Positions 1-9,821 of a DNA stretch of 64,000 nucleotides are shown in pieces. The stretch lies in the NCBI RefSeq assembly GCF_025685395.1, contig NZ_JAGSYA010000004.1:310001-374000 (forward strand). The letters run 5' to 3'. The position numbers and the translations under genes were made by a program. A model generated the notes under the pieces. It was not told the origin of the DNA. It saw only the letters and a list, made by a program, of their open reading frames with translations, and ran no database searches. Source of the DNA: Terriglobus tenax (lineage in GTDB: Bacteria; Acidobacteriota; Terriglobia; Terriglobales; Acidobacteriaceae). Every line of letters begins with the position of its first letter. The first letter of the stretch is position 1.

Positions 1-467
1 TGTTCAACACCGTGCTTGACTACCTGTCCGCAGATGACGAGGTGAAGGTCGTCGATATGACCACGGCGACGCTTGCACCGAAGATCGAAGCCGTTACATC
101 TGCCGAAGAATTGCTCGAACTGCAGCAGCTTGTCCGCATGGTTCCGATTGCGGAGTCGCTGGCGCGCTATGCGGTTAACCTTGTCCGAGCCACGCGCTTC
201 AAGAGTGACAACGCTCCGGACTTCGTAAAGAAGTATGTCAACTACGGCGGCAGCATTCGTGCCGCACAGTTCCTGGTACTTGCGGCCAAGGCGCGCGCAC
301 TGGCCAACAAGCGGTATCACGTGACGTATGACGATTTGAGATCACTGGCCACGCCCGTGCTGCGCCATCGCATCCTGCTCAACTTCCATGCCGAGAGCGA
401 GCGCATCGACACCGATGAGATCCTGCGCCGTCTCATCGCTCACCTGCCTGCACCCAAGGAAGCATGA
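1..467 (+). CDS. MoxR-family AAA+ ATPase, C-terminal part (5' end outside window)
   Basis: The open frame runs in from the left edge (first full codon at position 3) and stops at 465-467, so only the last ~154 residues are present. They form a helical lid domain of the MoxR type, with PIAESLARYAVNLV as the helical stretch. The Walker motifs would lie upstream. MoxR ATPases are thought to act as chaperones that mature protein complexes, usually beside DUF58 and von Willebrand A proteins. The stop overlaps the next start (ATGATG at 464), so translation is coupled to a DUF58 gene. That neighbourhood is the main support for the family call. Confidence 0.85.
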   Translation, partial: FNTVLDYLSADDEVKVVDMTTATLAPKIEAVTSAEELLELQQLVRMVPIAESLARYAVNLVRATRFKSDNAPDFVKKYVNYGGSIRAAQFLVLAAKARALANKRYHVTYDDLRSLATPVLRHRILLNFHAESERIDTDEILRRLIAHLPAPKEA

Positions 468-1357
468 TGCAGCGATTCCTCGATCCCGCGGTTCTGGCCG
501 GCATTGGCAACCTGGAGTTGCTTGCGCGTACGGTGGTGGACGGCTTTGTCGCCGGCCTGCACCGCTCTGCCGATTTTGGCTTCAGCCAGGAATTTGCCGA
601 ATACCGCGCCTATACTCCGGGCGAGGACCCGCGCCACATCGACTGGAATTTGTTTGCCCGTACAGAGCGCACTTATCTGAAGCGGTATCGTGGCGAGACC
701 AACAGCCAGATGACCGTGCTCCTGGATGCCAGCAACTCGATGAAGTACAGCTCGCACAAGGTCAGCAAGATGGACTATGCCCGCTATGCAGCTGCCGCGC
801 TGATGTACATGTCGATCAAGTATCAGCGAGATGCCGCCGGCATCATTGTCTTTGACGACGACATACGAGAGTCTGTTCGCCCATCCACCCGGCAAGGCCA
901 GCTGTATCGCGTGCTGGCCGTGCTGGACCGTGCCGAACCGGCAGCACGCACGAACTTCAACAATCCCATGAGGCACGCACATGAGTTGCTGCGACGTCGC
1001 GGCATGGTGATGGTCTTCTCCGACTTCTTTGGCGATCCCGAAGAGATGATTACCTCCATCGAGCCGCTGCGTTATCAAGGCAGCGAAGTCACCCTGTTCC
1101 AGGTGCTCGATCCGAAAGAACTAAAGCCCGAGCTTCGCGGGCCCTCCGTTCTGGAGGACATGGAAACCGGCCAGGTAATGGAGGTCATCCCGGATTACGC
1201 GAAGCATGAGTATCGCCGTCGCTTGAATGAACATCTTGCCGCTGTCGAGTCGAGAGCCCGCGCCGCGGGCATGGATTATCGCCTGCTGGTGACCGACCAG
1301 CCGCTGGACGCCACGCTGCAGGCGTACCTGTCGCTGAGAAAGGCGGCCGCTGCCTGA
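464..1357 (+). CDS. DUF58 domain protein with von Willebrand A-like fold
   Basis: 297 residues. The DUF58 signature is in the first third: YRAYTPGEDPRHIDWNLFAR around residues 45-65. A vWA-like MIDAS segment follows (LLDASNSMK, residues ~85-95). A second vWA strand ends in MVFSDFFG near residue 185. There is no signal peptide or membrane segment, so it is probably cytoplasmic. The gene overlaps the MoxR stop by 4 bases and abuts the BatA-like gene (stop shares bases with the start at 1357). DUF58 proteins are regular MoxR partners; their biochemical role is unsettled. Confidence 0.88.
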   Translation: MMQRFLDPAVLAGIGNLELLARTVVDGFVAGLHRSADFGFSQEFAEYRAYTPGEDPRHIDWNLFARTERTYLKRYRGETNSQMTVLLDASNSMKYSSHKVSKMDYARYAAAALMYMSIKYQRDAAGIIVFDDDIRESVRPSTRQGQLYRVLAVLDRAEPAARTNFNNPMRHAHELLRRRGMVMVFSDFFGDPEEMITSIEPLRYQGSEVTLFQVLDPKELKPELRGPSVLEDMETGQVMEVIPDYAKHEYRRRLNEHLAAVESRARAAGMDYRLLVTDQPLDATLQAYLSLRKAAAA

Positions 1358-3366
1358 TGGGATTCCTCGCGCCATGGTTTCTTGCGGGAGCACTCGCCAT
1401 AGGTCTGCCGGTCTATGTGCATCTGCTGCGTCGCCATAAGAGCATTCCTTTACCGTTCAGTTCCCTGATGTTCTTCGAGCGGGGCACACAGAGCTCAACC
1501 AAACATCGCCGTTTGAAGTTCCTCCTGCTCTTTGCGCTGCGAACGCTGGTTGTTCTTCTACTGGCATTGACCTTCGCCGCGCCGTTTGTTCGCAGGCCCG
1601 CGGCAAAAGCCAATGACCGTCTTCTGCTGATCGTTGTCGACCACTCTCTGAGCATGCGCAGCGGAACACGCCTGTTGGAAGCGAAGCAGCAGGCGCTCAG
1701 CACGCTTAGCTCGCGGCGTCCCGGACAGAAGGCACAGGTCATGGCGCTCGGTGGGCAGATGGAAGGCCTTACCCAGGCAATTGAAGACGACGAAACACTC
1801 CGCTCTGCCATCAACAGCATTCAGCCCGGGGATGGCCGCTCAAACTTCGGCGACCTCGGCCGGGGCGTACGAGCTCTGGAAGAGGCCACACACATTCCGA
1901 TTGATCTTCACCTGTTCAGCGACATGCAGCGCTCCAGCGTGCCCGGGAACTTTGCGGAGATGGTACTGCCTGAGTCTGCAAAGCTCCTGCTGCATTCCGT
2001 TGCAGACAGAACAGAAGAAAACTGGGGCATCGTCAGCGTGGACGCACCTTCGCAGGTCGCTGATACCAAGACAGCGCGCGTGCGTGCCGTCATTGCCGGG
2101 TACAACACCAGGGCAGCCAGCAAGAAGGTCTCACTGATGATCGATGGCAAAGCTGTCTCTTCAAAGACCGTCACCCTGAAAGAGAATGGCAATACCACGG
2201 TCGAGTTCACTGGGCTGGAAGTGCCTTACGGCTTGAGCCAATGCTCCGTGACCCTCGATGGCGGAGATGCTCTTTCCGCGGATGACCTGTGGCGATTCGC
2301 GGTGCGCCGTTCCGACCCCGAACACATCCTGATGGTCCGCCCGGCGCTCGATACACGAACCCCGCTTTACGTGAGTGCGGCCATTGCAGCAGCAAGTCAG
2401 GGAGCGTATCTGCTGCAGCCGATGAGCGCGGACGCCGTCACCGAATCCGATCCCTCAAAATATGCCTTCGTCATTCTGTCGGATGTCTCCACGTTGCCCA
2501 CAGCCTTTGAGAACGCGCTGAGGAAGTACGTACAAGGCGGCGGCAACGTGCTGATGTCCGTCGGCACGAATGCGGGACGTCAGGGCAAGCTTTCTTTACT
2601 GGCCACGGCGACCGCGCAGCCGCATTTCTATGCCCGTGGCGGGGATCCGATAGGGATCGGCGATATGGACCGCACGCATCCCGTGCTGCGCGAAACAGCA
2701 GGATGGAGCGACGCGCGGTTCTCTTTCGCCGCAAGCGTGGATGCAAACGACGCAAGGGTTCTCATCAAGCTGACGGATGGCACTCCCCTGCTGCTTGACC
2801 GTCAACTTGGCGAGGGTCACGTACTTGTCTTCGCTTCAGGATTCGACAACCTGACGAACGATCTGCCACTTTCGCCTGCGTTTGTTCCTTTCCTTGATCT
2901 GACGACACGCTATCTTTCCGGAACAGAACGACTGAGCGGTGCGCGTTCCGTGGATGAGTTTGTCCCGCTGCGTTCTGCCGCGGCGGGAGCTTCGCAGGGC
3001 GCCAGTGTAGACGTGATCGCACCGGACGGTACGCGGCCACTTACGCTTGCGGAAGCCAGTACCGCGCAGACACTGCGATTGACCTCCGCGGGTTTTTATC
3101 GCGTGCGCTTTGCAAACGGTCGTGATGGCCTGATTGGCGTAAATGCTGACACACGCGAAAGTAACCTTGAGATTCTTCCGCCCGATGTCCAGCAACTCTG
3201 GGCAGGAAGTGCCACCGGCAACGGAAACACGGCCTCGAATCCCGTACAAAATAGCACGGTACGCGTCAGCCTGTGGTGGTACGCTATGGTCGTCCTCTTC
3301 CTGCTGGCTCTGGCGGAGTCTATTGTGGCCGGGCAGTACCTGGGTACGCAAAGGGAGGAAGCATGA
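1357..3366 (+). CDS. BatA-like membrane protein with vWA domain
   Basis: 669 residues. The N-terminus matches the two-helix BatA domain: a first helix (GFLAPWFLAGALAIGLPVYV), the conserved HLLRRHKSIPLPFSSLMFFE stretch, and a second helix near residues 50-70. A degenerate vWA domain follows with DHSLSM near residue 88. The large middle region is probably periplasmic. A last helix lies near the C-terminus (residues ~640-660). In this family the helices anchor a vWA or glutamine-amidotransferase-like region. The stop overlaps the next start in ATGA at 3363-3366. Function is inferred only as part of the MoxR/DUF58 membrane complex. Confidence 0.85.
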   Translation: MGFLAPWFLAGALAIGLPVYVHLLRRHKSIPLPFSSLMFFERGTQSSTKHRRLKFLLLFALRTLVVLLLALTFAAPFVRRPAAKANDRLLLIVVDHSLSMRSGTRLLEAKQQALSTLSSRRPGQKAQVMALGGQMEGLTQAIEDDETLRSAINSIQPGDGRSNFGDLGRGVRALEEATHIPIDLHLFSDMQRSSVPGNFAEMVLPESAKLLLHSVADRTEENWGIVSVDAPSQVADTKTARVRAVIAGYNTRAASKKVSLMIDGKAVSSKTVTLKENGNTTVEFTGLEVPYGLSQCSVTLDGGDALSADDLWRFAVRRSDPEHILMVRPALDTRTPLYVSAAIAAASQGAYLLQPMSADAVTESDPSKYAFVILSDVSTLPTAFENALRKYVQGGGNVLMSVGTNAGRQGKLSLLATATAQPHFYARGGDPIGIGDMDRTHPVLRETAGWSDARFSFAASVDANDARVLIKLTDGTPLLLDRQLGEGHVLVFASGFDNLTNDLPLSPAFVPFLDLTTRYLSGTERLSGARSVDEFVPLRSAAAGASQGASVDVIAPDGTRPLTLAEASTAQTLRLTSAGFYRVRFANGRDGLIGVNADTRESNLEILPPDVQQLWAGSATGNGNTASNPVQNSTVRVSLWWYAMVVLFLLALAESIVAGQYLGTQREEA

Positions 3367-6300
3367 GCCGTCATCAGCAGCTCAACGCCTACATTGACAG
3401 TATGGAACGCCGTCTGCGCGTGGCTGCTACCGTACGTGGCGCAGCTGTCGTCGCAGCAACGGCGCTCATCGTTACCGTTGTTGCAATTCTCATCCTGAAT
3501 GCGTATGCCTTCCCTCTCAGCAGGCTGACTACAGCCCGACTCTGCATGTTGCTGGCCATCGTAGTAGCTGCCACGATCGCACTCGTAATTCCGTTGCTGC
3601 GACTCACGCGCAAAGCTACCGTTCGCCAGGCGGAACAGGCCTTCCCTGCCTTCGACGACCGTCTTCTGACTTTTTCTGAGCGACAGGAGACGAACTCAGG
3701 TCCATTCTTTGAATTGCTGGCCGCCGACACGCTGGCCATTGCCGAGACCGCGCATCCCACTGACCTTGTACCGCAACGGACTTTCTATACCTTGATGGGC
3801 GCCGGTGCGGCCTCGCTCGGTCTTTTGATCTGGATGATCGCCGCCGGCCCGGGCTACCTGGGCTATGGAGCGTCTCTGCTATGGACAGGCCCGAAGAAGA
3901 ATGTTGCTCCACTGTATGACCTGCGCGTGTTGCCTGGAAATGCTGCGCTGCGCCGCAATACCGACCAATTGATCACCGCGCAACTCACGGGCATTCAGAC
4001 AGACAAGGTGCAGCTCTTTGCGCGCTACCAGAGCTCGGCCCGATGGGAGCCGGTGCCCATGCGACCGCTGGAGGGCGCTCCCGGATACCAGTTTCTCTTC
4101 ACCGCGTTACCTGAAAATGTGGAGTACTACGTCAGCGCGGGACCACTTTCCAGCAGCCACTACACACTGCGCGTTGTCGACATGCCGCAGATTACCGCCA
4201 TCAAGGTGAATTACAAGTATCCAGCCTGGACAGGCATGAAACCGCAGATCGATGAACATGGTGGCGATCTTCGTGCGATTGAAGGCACCGAGGCGGAGCT
4301 TGAGATCCATACGGACAAGCCGTTGCACAATGGCCTACTTGCACTGGATGACGGAACCTTGTTGAAGCTGAGCGGAGGCGAAGGCAATACGTATCGTACG
4401 ACGATAAAGATGCAGAAGGATGGCGCGTACCACATTGCCGGCATCGACGATGGACAGCAGGTGCGCCTGACAGAAGACTACTTTGTTGCCACGAACAAGG
4501 CAGAGCCTCCTACCGTTGCAATTGAAAAGCCAACAAACGACTATCATGCAAGCCCGATTGAAGAGGTCACGATCAAGGTAAAGGGTTCGGCAGAGTTCGG
4601 CCTGAATGCCATGGCATTGCACTACTCCGTGAACGGTGGCCCTGAACAGACAGTACCCATGCTTAAGGCCAATGGACTTCGCCAGGCCGATGGCTCGCAG
4701 ACCATCAGTCTGGAAAACTACAAGATGCAACCTGGCGATGTCGTCAGCCTTTATGCCACGGCAAAAGACGGCCACGCGGAGGCGAAGACCGATATCAGCT
4801 TTATCCAGGCCGACCCCTTTGAGCGCGAGTTCTCACAATCGCAGGCTGGTGGCGGAGGCGGCGGTGGGGGCGGCGGACAGCAACAGAACCAGGGGGAGAT
4901 CTCCCGCCGGCAGAAAGAGCTGATCGCACAGACATGGAAACAGCAGAACGATAAGACCTCCACACCGAAGTCCAGCGAGGACCAGTCGAAGTTCCTGGCC
5001 GATGTACAGAGTAAGCTCCGGCAGCAGGTGGATGCTCTTTCCAGCCGCCTGGAAAGCCGAGACATGACCGCGGCCAATGAGACCTTTACCTCGTTTGAGA
5101 AAGACATGCAGGAAGCTTCGAAGGCCATGGTGCCCGCCGCCGATAAGCTGCGCGGCCAACAGTGGAAAGATGCAATTGCCAACGAGCAGAAGGCGCTCCA
5201 GTTCCTGCTGCGTGCCGAGGCTACCTTCCGCCAGATCCAGGTTGCCTTTGGCCAGCGCGGAGGTGGTGGCGGCGGTGGAGGAGGCTCCATGGGTCGCGAT
5301 CTCGCAACATTGCTTGACCTGGAGCTTGATACGGCAAAGAACCAGTATGAGAGCGCACAGACCGCATCGCCGCAGGAAGAGAAAGAAAAGAAGGTCGATG
5401 AAGCTCTGCAGAAGCTTGATGCGCTTGCCAAGCGGCAGGAAGAGCTGGCACAGAACGAGCGCAGCAATCCGCAGCAGAGCTTCCAGCAGCGCTGGCAACA
5501 GGAGATGCTGCGCCGGGAAGCCGAGCAACTGCAAAAGCAGATGGAGCAACTCGCTCAGAACCAGAACGGGCAGCAGCAAAATGGCCAGCAGCAATCAGGT
5601 TCGCAGCCGGGCCAACAGGGCGGACAGCAGTCGGGTCAACAGAGCAGCCAGCAAAGGGGACAGCAATCAGGCTCCCAGGGCGGATCGCAGAGAGGGGATG
5701 ATCCCCGCGTGCAGCAAGCACTCGATCGTCTGCGGCGTGCCAATGATGAGATGAAACGTGCGGCCACTCCACAGGCCGGCCAGCCCAACGCACAACAGGC
5801 GGCCAATGAAGCAGCTCGCCGCGCAGCCGAGTCGCTCCGTCAGGCGACCGGCTTGATGGGAGGAGCTCAGCAGCAACAGGCCAGCGGCAAGCTGGACTCG
5901 CTGGCACAGGAGTCTGACCGCATTGCCAAAGAGGAGCGCGCGCAATCTGACCGTATCCGCCAGTTTGTCGCCGAGCAAAACAGCAAAGGTCCTGCAACCA
6001 CCATGCAGGAGATGATGGAGCGAGCCAACGCGCGCAACCGCATTGCCGACGACCGGCAGAAACTGTCTGAAGACTTCTCGCGGCTGCAGAACAGCCTTCG
6101 CAGCACGGCGCGACAACTAGCACCAACACAGCCCGGCGTGTCCGGTAAGCTGCGGGATGCTCTGAACGCTTCCGATCAGGATGGTCTGGACAACCGCGTA
6201 CAGCGCACGGCCGACTGGCTTCGCCGGGGCATCAACCCGGAATCGAACGGTACGGAAGAGAGCATCCGCGCGGGCATGGACAAACTGAACCAGCAGGTGC

Positions 6301-7079
6301 GACAGGCGGCCAATGGTGTTGGCTCCGGCGGTGATCCGCGTCAGCAGCGGCAGAATACGGGAGACCAGACCGCCGCCCTGGGCGCTCTGGATCGTTTCCG
6401 TAGCCGCATCGAATCGCTTTCCAACCGCAATGGCAATGGACAGACCGGCAACCGCAACGGACCACAGCAGGGCCAAAGTGGCCAGCAAGGCAATGGGCAA
6501 CAGTCTGGCCAGAACGGACAACAAGGCGGACAGGGCCGGCAAGGCGGCGGGAATCAAAGCGGCCAGCAGACATCGCAGGCCGGCAATGGCGCAGGCGGCG
6601 GGCGCGCAAACAGTGGCGACCTGGGCAACTCCTCCAACCGCGGTGGCGGCTACGATGGCGGTGCAGCGTGGGGCAATGTGAATACCGGCAATAATCAGTT
6701 CGACCGTTCGCGCCGTGCCGGAGACCCGGGCGATACGAACAACCCCGCCGACCTGCAGCAGATTATCGCGCAGGGGATGCGTGACCTTAACAACCTGCGC
6801 CAAGCCGCTGGCAACGATCAACAGGCAAAGAAAGAGATCGACGACCTGCAGCGGCAGATGCAGAGCCTTGATCCACGGCGCTTCCCTGGCAATCCTGAGA
6901 TGGTGCAGCACATGAGCACCGAGGTGCTGGCCCAGGCTGACAAGATCGAGTTGCGCCTGCGGCAGAGTGCGGCGCTGGATCAGGGTCAGATACGTAGCTC
7001 AAAACCAAAGACAGCCGCCCCTGCATACCAGGACGCGGTGGCCGACTACTATCGCCGCCTGAGCAAGACACAGCCATAA
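3363..7079 (+). CDS. DUF4175-type large membrane protein with poly-Gly and Gln-rich segments
   Basis: 1238 residues. I chose ATG 3363, which overlaps the upstream stop in ATGA; an upstream in-frame start at 3273 would lie inside the BatA-like gene. Two hydrophobic helices lie at about residues 20-45 and 58-80, and a third near 160-180. Residues ~200-490 look like beta-rich extracytoplasmic domains. The C-terminal half is charged helix, probably coiled coil, broken by poly-Gly runs near residues 495-505 and 632-642 and by Gln/Gly/Ser/Asn-rich tracts near 723-780 and 1020-1086. The arrangement fits DUF4175 proteins found at the end of MoxR operons. Function is unknown; an envelope scaffold is a guess. 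Confidence 0.8.
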   Translation: MSRHQQLNAYIDSMERRLRVAATVRGAAVVAATALIVTVVAILILNAYAFPLSRLTTARLCMLLAIVVAATIALVIPLLRLTRKATVRQAEQAFPAFDDRLLTFSERQETNSGPFFELLAADTLAIAETAHPTDLVPQRTFYTLMGAGAASLGLLIWMIAAGPGYLGYGASLLWTGPKKNVAPLYDLRVLPGNAALRRNTDQLITAQLTGIQTDKVQLFARYQSSARWEPVPMRPLEGAPGYQFLFTALPENVEYYVSAGPLSSSHYTLRVVDMPQITAIKVNYKYPAWTGMKPQIDEHGGDLRAIEGTEAELEIHTDKPLHNGLLALDDGTLLKLSGGEGNTYRTTIKMQKDGAYHIAGIDDGQQVRLTEDYFVATNKAEPPTVAIEKPTNDYHASPIEEVTIKVKGSAEFGLNAMALHYSVNGGPEQTVPMLKANGLRQADGSQTISLENYKMQPGDVVSLYATAKDGHAEAKTDISFIQADPFEREFSQSQAGGGGGGGGGGQQQNQGEISRRQKELIAQTWKQQNDKTSTPKSSEDQSKFLADVQSKLRQQVDALSSRLESRDMTAANETFTSFEKDMQEASKAMVPAADKLRGQQWKDAIANEQKALQFLLRAEATFRQIQVAFGQRGGGGGGGGGSMGRDLATLLDLELDTAKNQYESAQTASPQEEKEKKVDEALQKLDALAKRQEELAQNERSNPQQSFQQRWQQEMLRREAEQLQKQMEQLAQNQNGQQQNGQQQSGSQPGQQGGQQSGQQSSQQRGQQSGSQGGSQRGDDPRVQQALDRLRRANDEMKRAATPQAGQPNAQQAANEAARRAAESLRQATGLMGGAQQQQASGKLDSLAQESDRIAKEERAQSDRIRQFVAEQNSKGPATTMQEMMERANARNRIADDRQKLSEDFSRLQNSLRSTARQLAPTQPGVSGKLRDALNASDQDGLDNRVQRTADWLRRGINPESNGTEESIRAGMDKLNQQVRQAANGVGSGGDPRQQRQNTGDQTAALGALDRFRSRIESLSNRNGNGQTGNRNGPQQGQSGQQGNGQQSGQNGQQGGQGRQGGGNQSGQQTSQAGNGAGGGRANSGDLGNSSNRGGGYDGGAAWGNVNTGNNQFDRSRRAGDPGDTNNPADLQQIIAQGMRDLNNLRQAAGNDQQAKKEIDDLQRQMQSLDPRRFPGNPEMVQHMSTEVLAQADKIELRLRQSAALDQGQIRSSKPKTAAPAYQDAVADYYRRLSKTQP

Positions 7080-7096
7080 CGATTAAACTCAAGCTT

Positions 7097-7996
7097 GTGC
7101 AGCAACTGATCATTAACGCAGACGACTTCGGCCAGGCTCCTGGCATCAACCTCGCCATTGCCGAGCTGTACGATGCCGGAGCACTGACCTCCGCGACACT
7201 GATGGCCAACGGCGCAGCCTTCGAAGAAGCCATGGCGCTGGCAAAACAGCGGCCAGGTCTGGGTGTGGGATGCCACGTCGTATTGCTGGACGGAAATCCG
7301 GTTCTTTCTCCGGAAATGGTTCCCTCTTTACTGGGCTCTGATCGGCTGACCTTTCGCCCGACGCTCTCGCTGTTCGTCCGCGACCTTGCCATGGGCCGCA
7401 TTCGCGAAGAAGACATCGAACGGGAAGCTGTAGCGCAGATCAGAAAACTCCAACAGGCTGACCTGCAGGTGACGCATGTCGACACCCATAAGCATATGCA
7501 CGCCTTCTCCCGTGTCCGCAGACCGTTGCTGCGCGCCATGGAAGCGTGTGGTCTGGACTGTCTTCGCAATCCCTTCGAAGAGGAATGGAGTATGCGGCTT
7601 TCCGCGGCACCATGGCTGCGTCAGTTCCAGACGCGGGCTATGCGATATCGCTCGGGGCGTTCCTTCTGGAACGATGCTGTTGCGCATACCATGGCCGCGC
7701 CCGATGCCTGCATCGGCATTGCGGCAACCGGAACACTTCACTCCGTAACAATCGAGAGATGGCTTGAAGTCCTTCCCGAAGGGATATGGGAGATTGCCTG
7801 TCATCCTGGATACCGGGATACTGTTCTGGCATCGCAACGGACACGTCTGCAGAGCGAACGAGAGATAGAACTACGCGCGTTGCTGGAGACGCTTCCCCGC
7901 ATCCTGCGGCAGCGTAGGGACATCCAACCTATGCACTTTGGCAATCTCGCAGCCGCCCGCGTTCAGCGTGATGGCTTCTCTCACTCTACCTGCTAA
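7097..7996 (+). CDS. hpnK: ChbG/HpnK-type carbohydrate deacetylase (YdjC fold)
   Basis: 299 residues from GTG 7097, which is the first codon of the conserved LIINADDFG strand. The metal-site motifs of the YdjC/ChbG fold are visible: NADDFG at residues 5-10, THVDTHKHMH near 127-136, and IACHPGY near 234. Known members remove acetyl groups from sugars such as chitin disaccharides; the HpnK branch is tied to hopanoid biosynthesis. No other hpn gene is in view, so the hopanoid link rests on sequence style alone. The gene lies 17 bases after the DUF4175 gene and 20 bases before bshA, probably in one transcript. The substrate is not certain. Confidence 0.75.
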   Translation: MQQLIINADDFGQAPGINLAIAELYDAGALTSATLMANGAAFEEAMALAKQRPGLGVGCHVVLLDGNPVLSPEMVPSLLGSDRLTFRPTLSLFVRDLAMGRIREEDIEREAVAQIRKLQQADLQVTHVDTHKHMHAFSRVRRPLLRAMEACGLDCLRNPFEEEWSMRLSAAPWLRQFQTRAMRYRSGRSFWNDAVAHTMAAPDACIGIAATGTLHSVTIERWLEVLPEGIWEIACHPGYRDTVLASQRTRLQSEREIELRALLETLPRILRQRRDIQPMHFGNLAAARVQRDGFSHSTC

Positions 7997-8016
7997 CGAA
8001 ACGATAGGGACAAGGC

Positions 8017-9159
8017 ATGAAGATTGGTATTACCTGTTATCCCACTTACGGTGGCAGCGGCGTCGTTGCCACAGAGCTTGGTATTGAGCTGGCCGCGCGC
8101 GGGCACGAGGTGCACTTCATTACCTACTCGCAGCCCTTCCGCCTGACAGGCCGCGAAGCCAATATCCGGTACCATGAGGTTCCGGTCACCAACTATCCGC
8201 TCTTCCAGTTCCCGCCGTATGACCTGGCTCTTGCCACGCGCATGGCGGAGGTGGCCGAGTTCTATCAGCTCGACCTGCTGCATGTGCATTACGCCATTCC
8301 CCACTCCGTCTGTGCGTTGCTCGCACGCCAGATGCTGGCCGCGCGCGGCATCCGTCTGCCCTTTATTACGACGCTGCATGGCACCGACATCACGCTCGTC
8401 GGGCAGGACCACTCGTACCTGCCCATCACCAAGTTTGGAATCGAACAGTCCGACGGCATCACCTCAATCTCGCAGCATTTGAAGGAGGAGACGGAGCGCG
8501 CCTTCTCCATTGCACGGCACATTGAGGTGATCCGCAACTTCGTCAATTGCGATGTGTATGTACGGCGCGAAGAGGTCTACAACCGCGATCGTCCGAAGTA
8601 TGCCGCTCCGGACGAAGCATTGCTGGTACACCTGTCCAATTTCCGACCGGTAAAGCGCGCTACGGACGTGGTGCACACCTTTGCAAAGATCGCACGTGCC
8701 ATACCGGCCCGCCTGATGCTGATTGGCGATGGTCCGGACCGCAGCGAAGCCGAGCGGCTCGCCGTCAGCTACGGAATCAAGAACCGTATTCACTTCCTGG
8801 GTAAACAGAACAGCGTGGAAGACCTGATCTCACTGGCGGACCTGATGCTGATGCCCTCTGAAATGGAATCCTTTGGCCTGGCAGCCTTGGAAGCGATGGC
8901 CTGCAGTGTGCCCGCAATTGCTACCCGCGTAGGTGGTGTGCCGGAACTGATCGATCACAACATCACCGGTATGCTTTTCCCGGTAGGCGATACGGACGGG
9001 ATGGCCGAGGCAGCCATTGCGCTGCTTACGAACAGTGAGGGCCTCACAAAGATGTCGCGTGCCGCACGGCAAACCGCACAGCAGCGCTTCTGTACCTCGA
9101 ACATCATTCCGCTGTATGAGCGCTATTACGAGGCAGTACTTGCGCAGGCACCTATGTAA
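8017..9159 (+). CDS. bshA: BshA, N-acetyl-alpha-D-glucosaminyl L-malate synthase
   Basis: 380 residues, a full-length GT4-family GT-B glycosyltransferase. It joins UDP-GlcNAc to L-malate, the first step of bacillithiol synthesis. The BshA N-terminal signature is present (CYPTYGGSGVVATELG, residues 7-22), as are YPLFQFPPYDLALA and HVHYAIPHS in the N-domain and LHGTDITLVG near residue 125. The C-domain nucleotide-sugar motif is PSEMESFGLAALEAMA. The start has a purine-rich upstream stretch (ACAAGGC). bshB and bshC are not in this window. The call is firm because the N-terminal motif is specific within GT4. Confidence 0.93.
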   Translation: MKIGITCYPTYGGSGVVATELGIELAARGHEVHFITYSQPFRLTGREANIRYHEVPVTNYPLFQFPPYDLALATRMAEVAEFYQLDLLHVHYAIPHSVCALLARQMLAARGIRLPFITTLHGTDITLVGQDHSYLPITKFGIEQSDGITSISQHLKEETERAFSIARHIEVIRNFVNCDVYVRREEVYNRDRPKYAAPDEALLVHLSNFRPVKRATDVVHTFAKIARAIPARLMLIGDGPDRSEAERLAVSYGIKNRIHFLGKQNSVEDLISLADLMLMPSEMESFGLAALEAMACSVPAIATRVGGVPELIDHNITGMLFPVGDTDGMAEAAIALLTNSEGLTKMSRAARQTAQQRFCTSNIIPLYERYYEAVLAQAPM

Positions 9160-9205
9160 GCCACAGCCAAGTATGATATTTTCAAAGAGTTGCTTCCCCC
9201 GCGCC

Positions 9206-9293
9206 GGAGAGATGGCCGAGTGGCTTAAGGCGCACGCTTGGAAAGCGTGTATACCGCAAGGTATCCAGGGTTCGAATCCCTGTCTCTCCGCCA
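9206..9293 (+). tRNA. tRNA-Ser (anticodon GGA), CCA encoded
   Basis: 88 nucleotides with all cloverleaf parts readable by eye. The acceptor strands GGAGAGA (9206-9212) and TCTCTCC (9283-9289) pair perfectly. The D arm follows TGGCCGAGTGG. The anticodon stem and loop ACGCTTGGAAAGCGT carries GGA. There is a long class II variable arm and a T arm with GGTTCGAATCC. Discriminator G9290 is followed by encoded CCA. It reads UCC/UCU serine codons. A run of T follows at 9296-9301. Confidence 0.97.
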
Positions 9294-9545
9294 TTCCTTT
9301 TCAACAGCTTAGCGTTTAAGGCCGCCAAGGGTTTGGTGTGCCGGGAATTGTAAGGCGTGAGACTTCCTGCTGCAGGCATTTTGCTCCGCTACGGCTGTTT
9401 TCCACTTGCGCTGGAGAGCCCGCCTTACAAGCAGCCGACCTTCCAGCCAGCACGCACCAGCAGCCCAGTGTGATGATCGCGCGTGTCAGTTGATCTTCAT
9501 CAGCCCCTTGCGTCGGCCGATAACGCTGCGTGCCGCGTGGCTGCT

Positions 9546-9580
9546 TGGTCTAACGGCACGCTCGTCGCTCCGTTAGACCA
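9546..9580. repeat. Perfect 10-bp inverted repeat with 15-base loop
   Basis: TGGTCTAACG (9546-9555) and CGTTAGACCA (9571-9580) are exact reverse complements around a GC-rich 15-base loop. No poly-T follows on either strand, so it does not look like a standard terminator. It could be a REP-like palindrome or part of a decayed element. Confidence 0.5.
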
Positions 9581-9750
9581 TGCCGCTGCTGTGCATGCTC
9601 CGCAGCCTGACGCCGACGCTCCGGGCTTAGAAGTTTCCCGAGGCGAAGTCCTTCAACACAAGGTTGTCCAGGCTTGAGATTTCAAGCATTCGTGTTTGGG
9701 TGTTGATGCGTGCCCATCTGTCTGCAGCTAAGAGTCTTCCGAGCAGAATA

Positions 9751-9821
9751 AAACGACCGCATCCGGCTCATTGCTGTGTCCTTTGATGGATCACAGCAGA
9801 TGATCAAGAATGCGGTCGTTT
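9751..9821 (-). terminator. Long stem-loop, probable terminator of the efflux operon
   Basis: AAACGACCGCAT (9751-9762) and ATGCGGTCGTTT (9810-9821) are perfect 12-base arms. A nested 7-base pair, TGCTGTG (9772-9778) with CACAGCA (9792-9798), sits inside. Read on the minus strand the stem is followed by TTTTATTC. It lies 44 bases beyond the stop of the outer-membrane efflux gene, which suits a Rho-independent terminator for that operon. The branched inner stem is unusual for a simple terminator. Confidence 0.65.

Noticed and set aside
9206-9293. tRNA-Ser as an integrase attachment site
   Set aside because: I found no integrase gene and no second copy of the tRNA 3' end in the window.
9483-9677. 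64-codon plus-strand open frame in the tRNA-efflux gap
   Set aside because: No ribosome site, Ala/Val-rich composition, and it contains the 9546-9580 inverted repeat; not supported as a gene.
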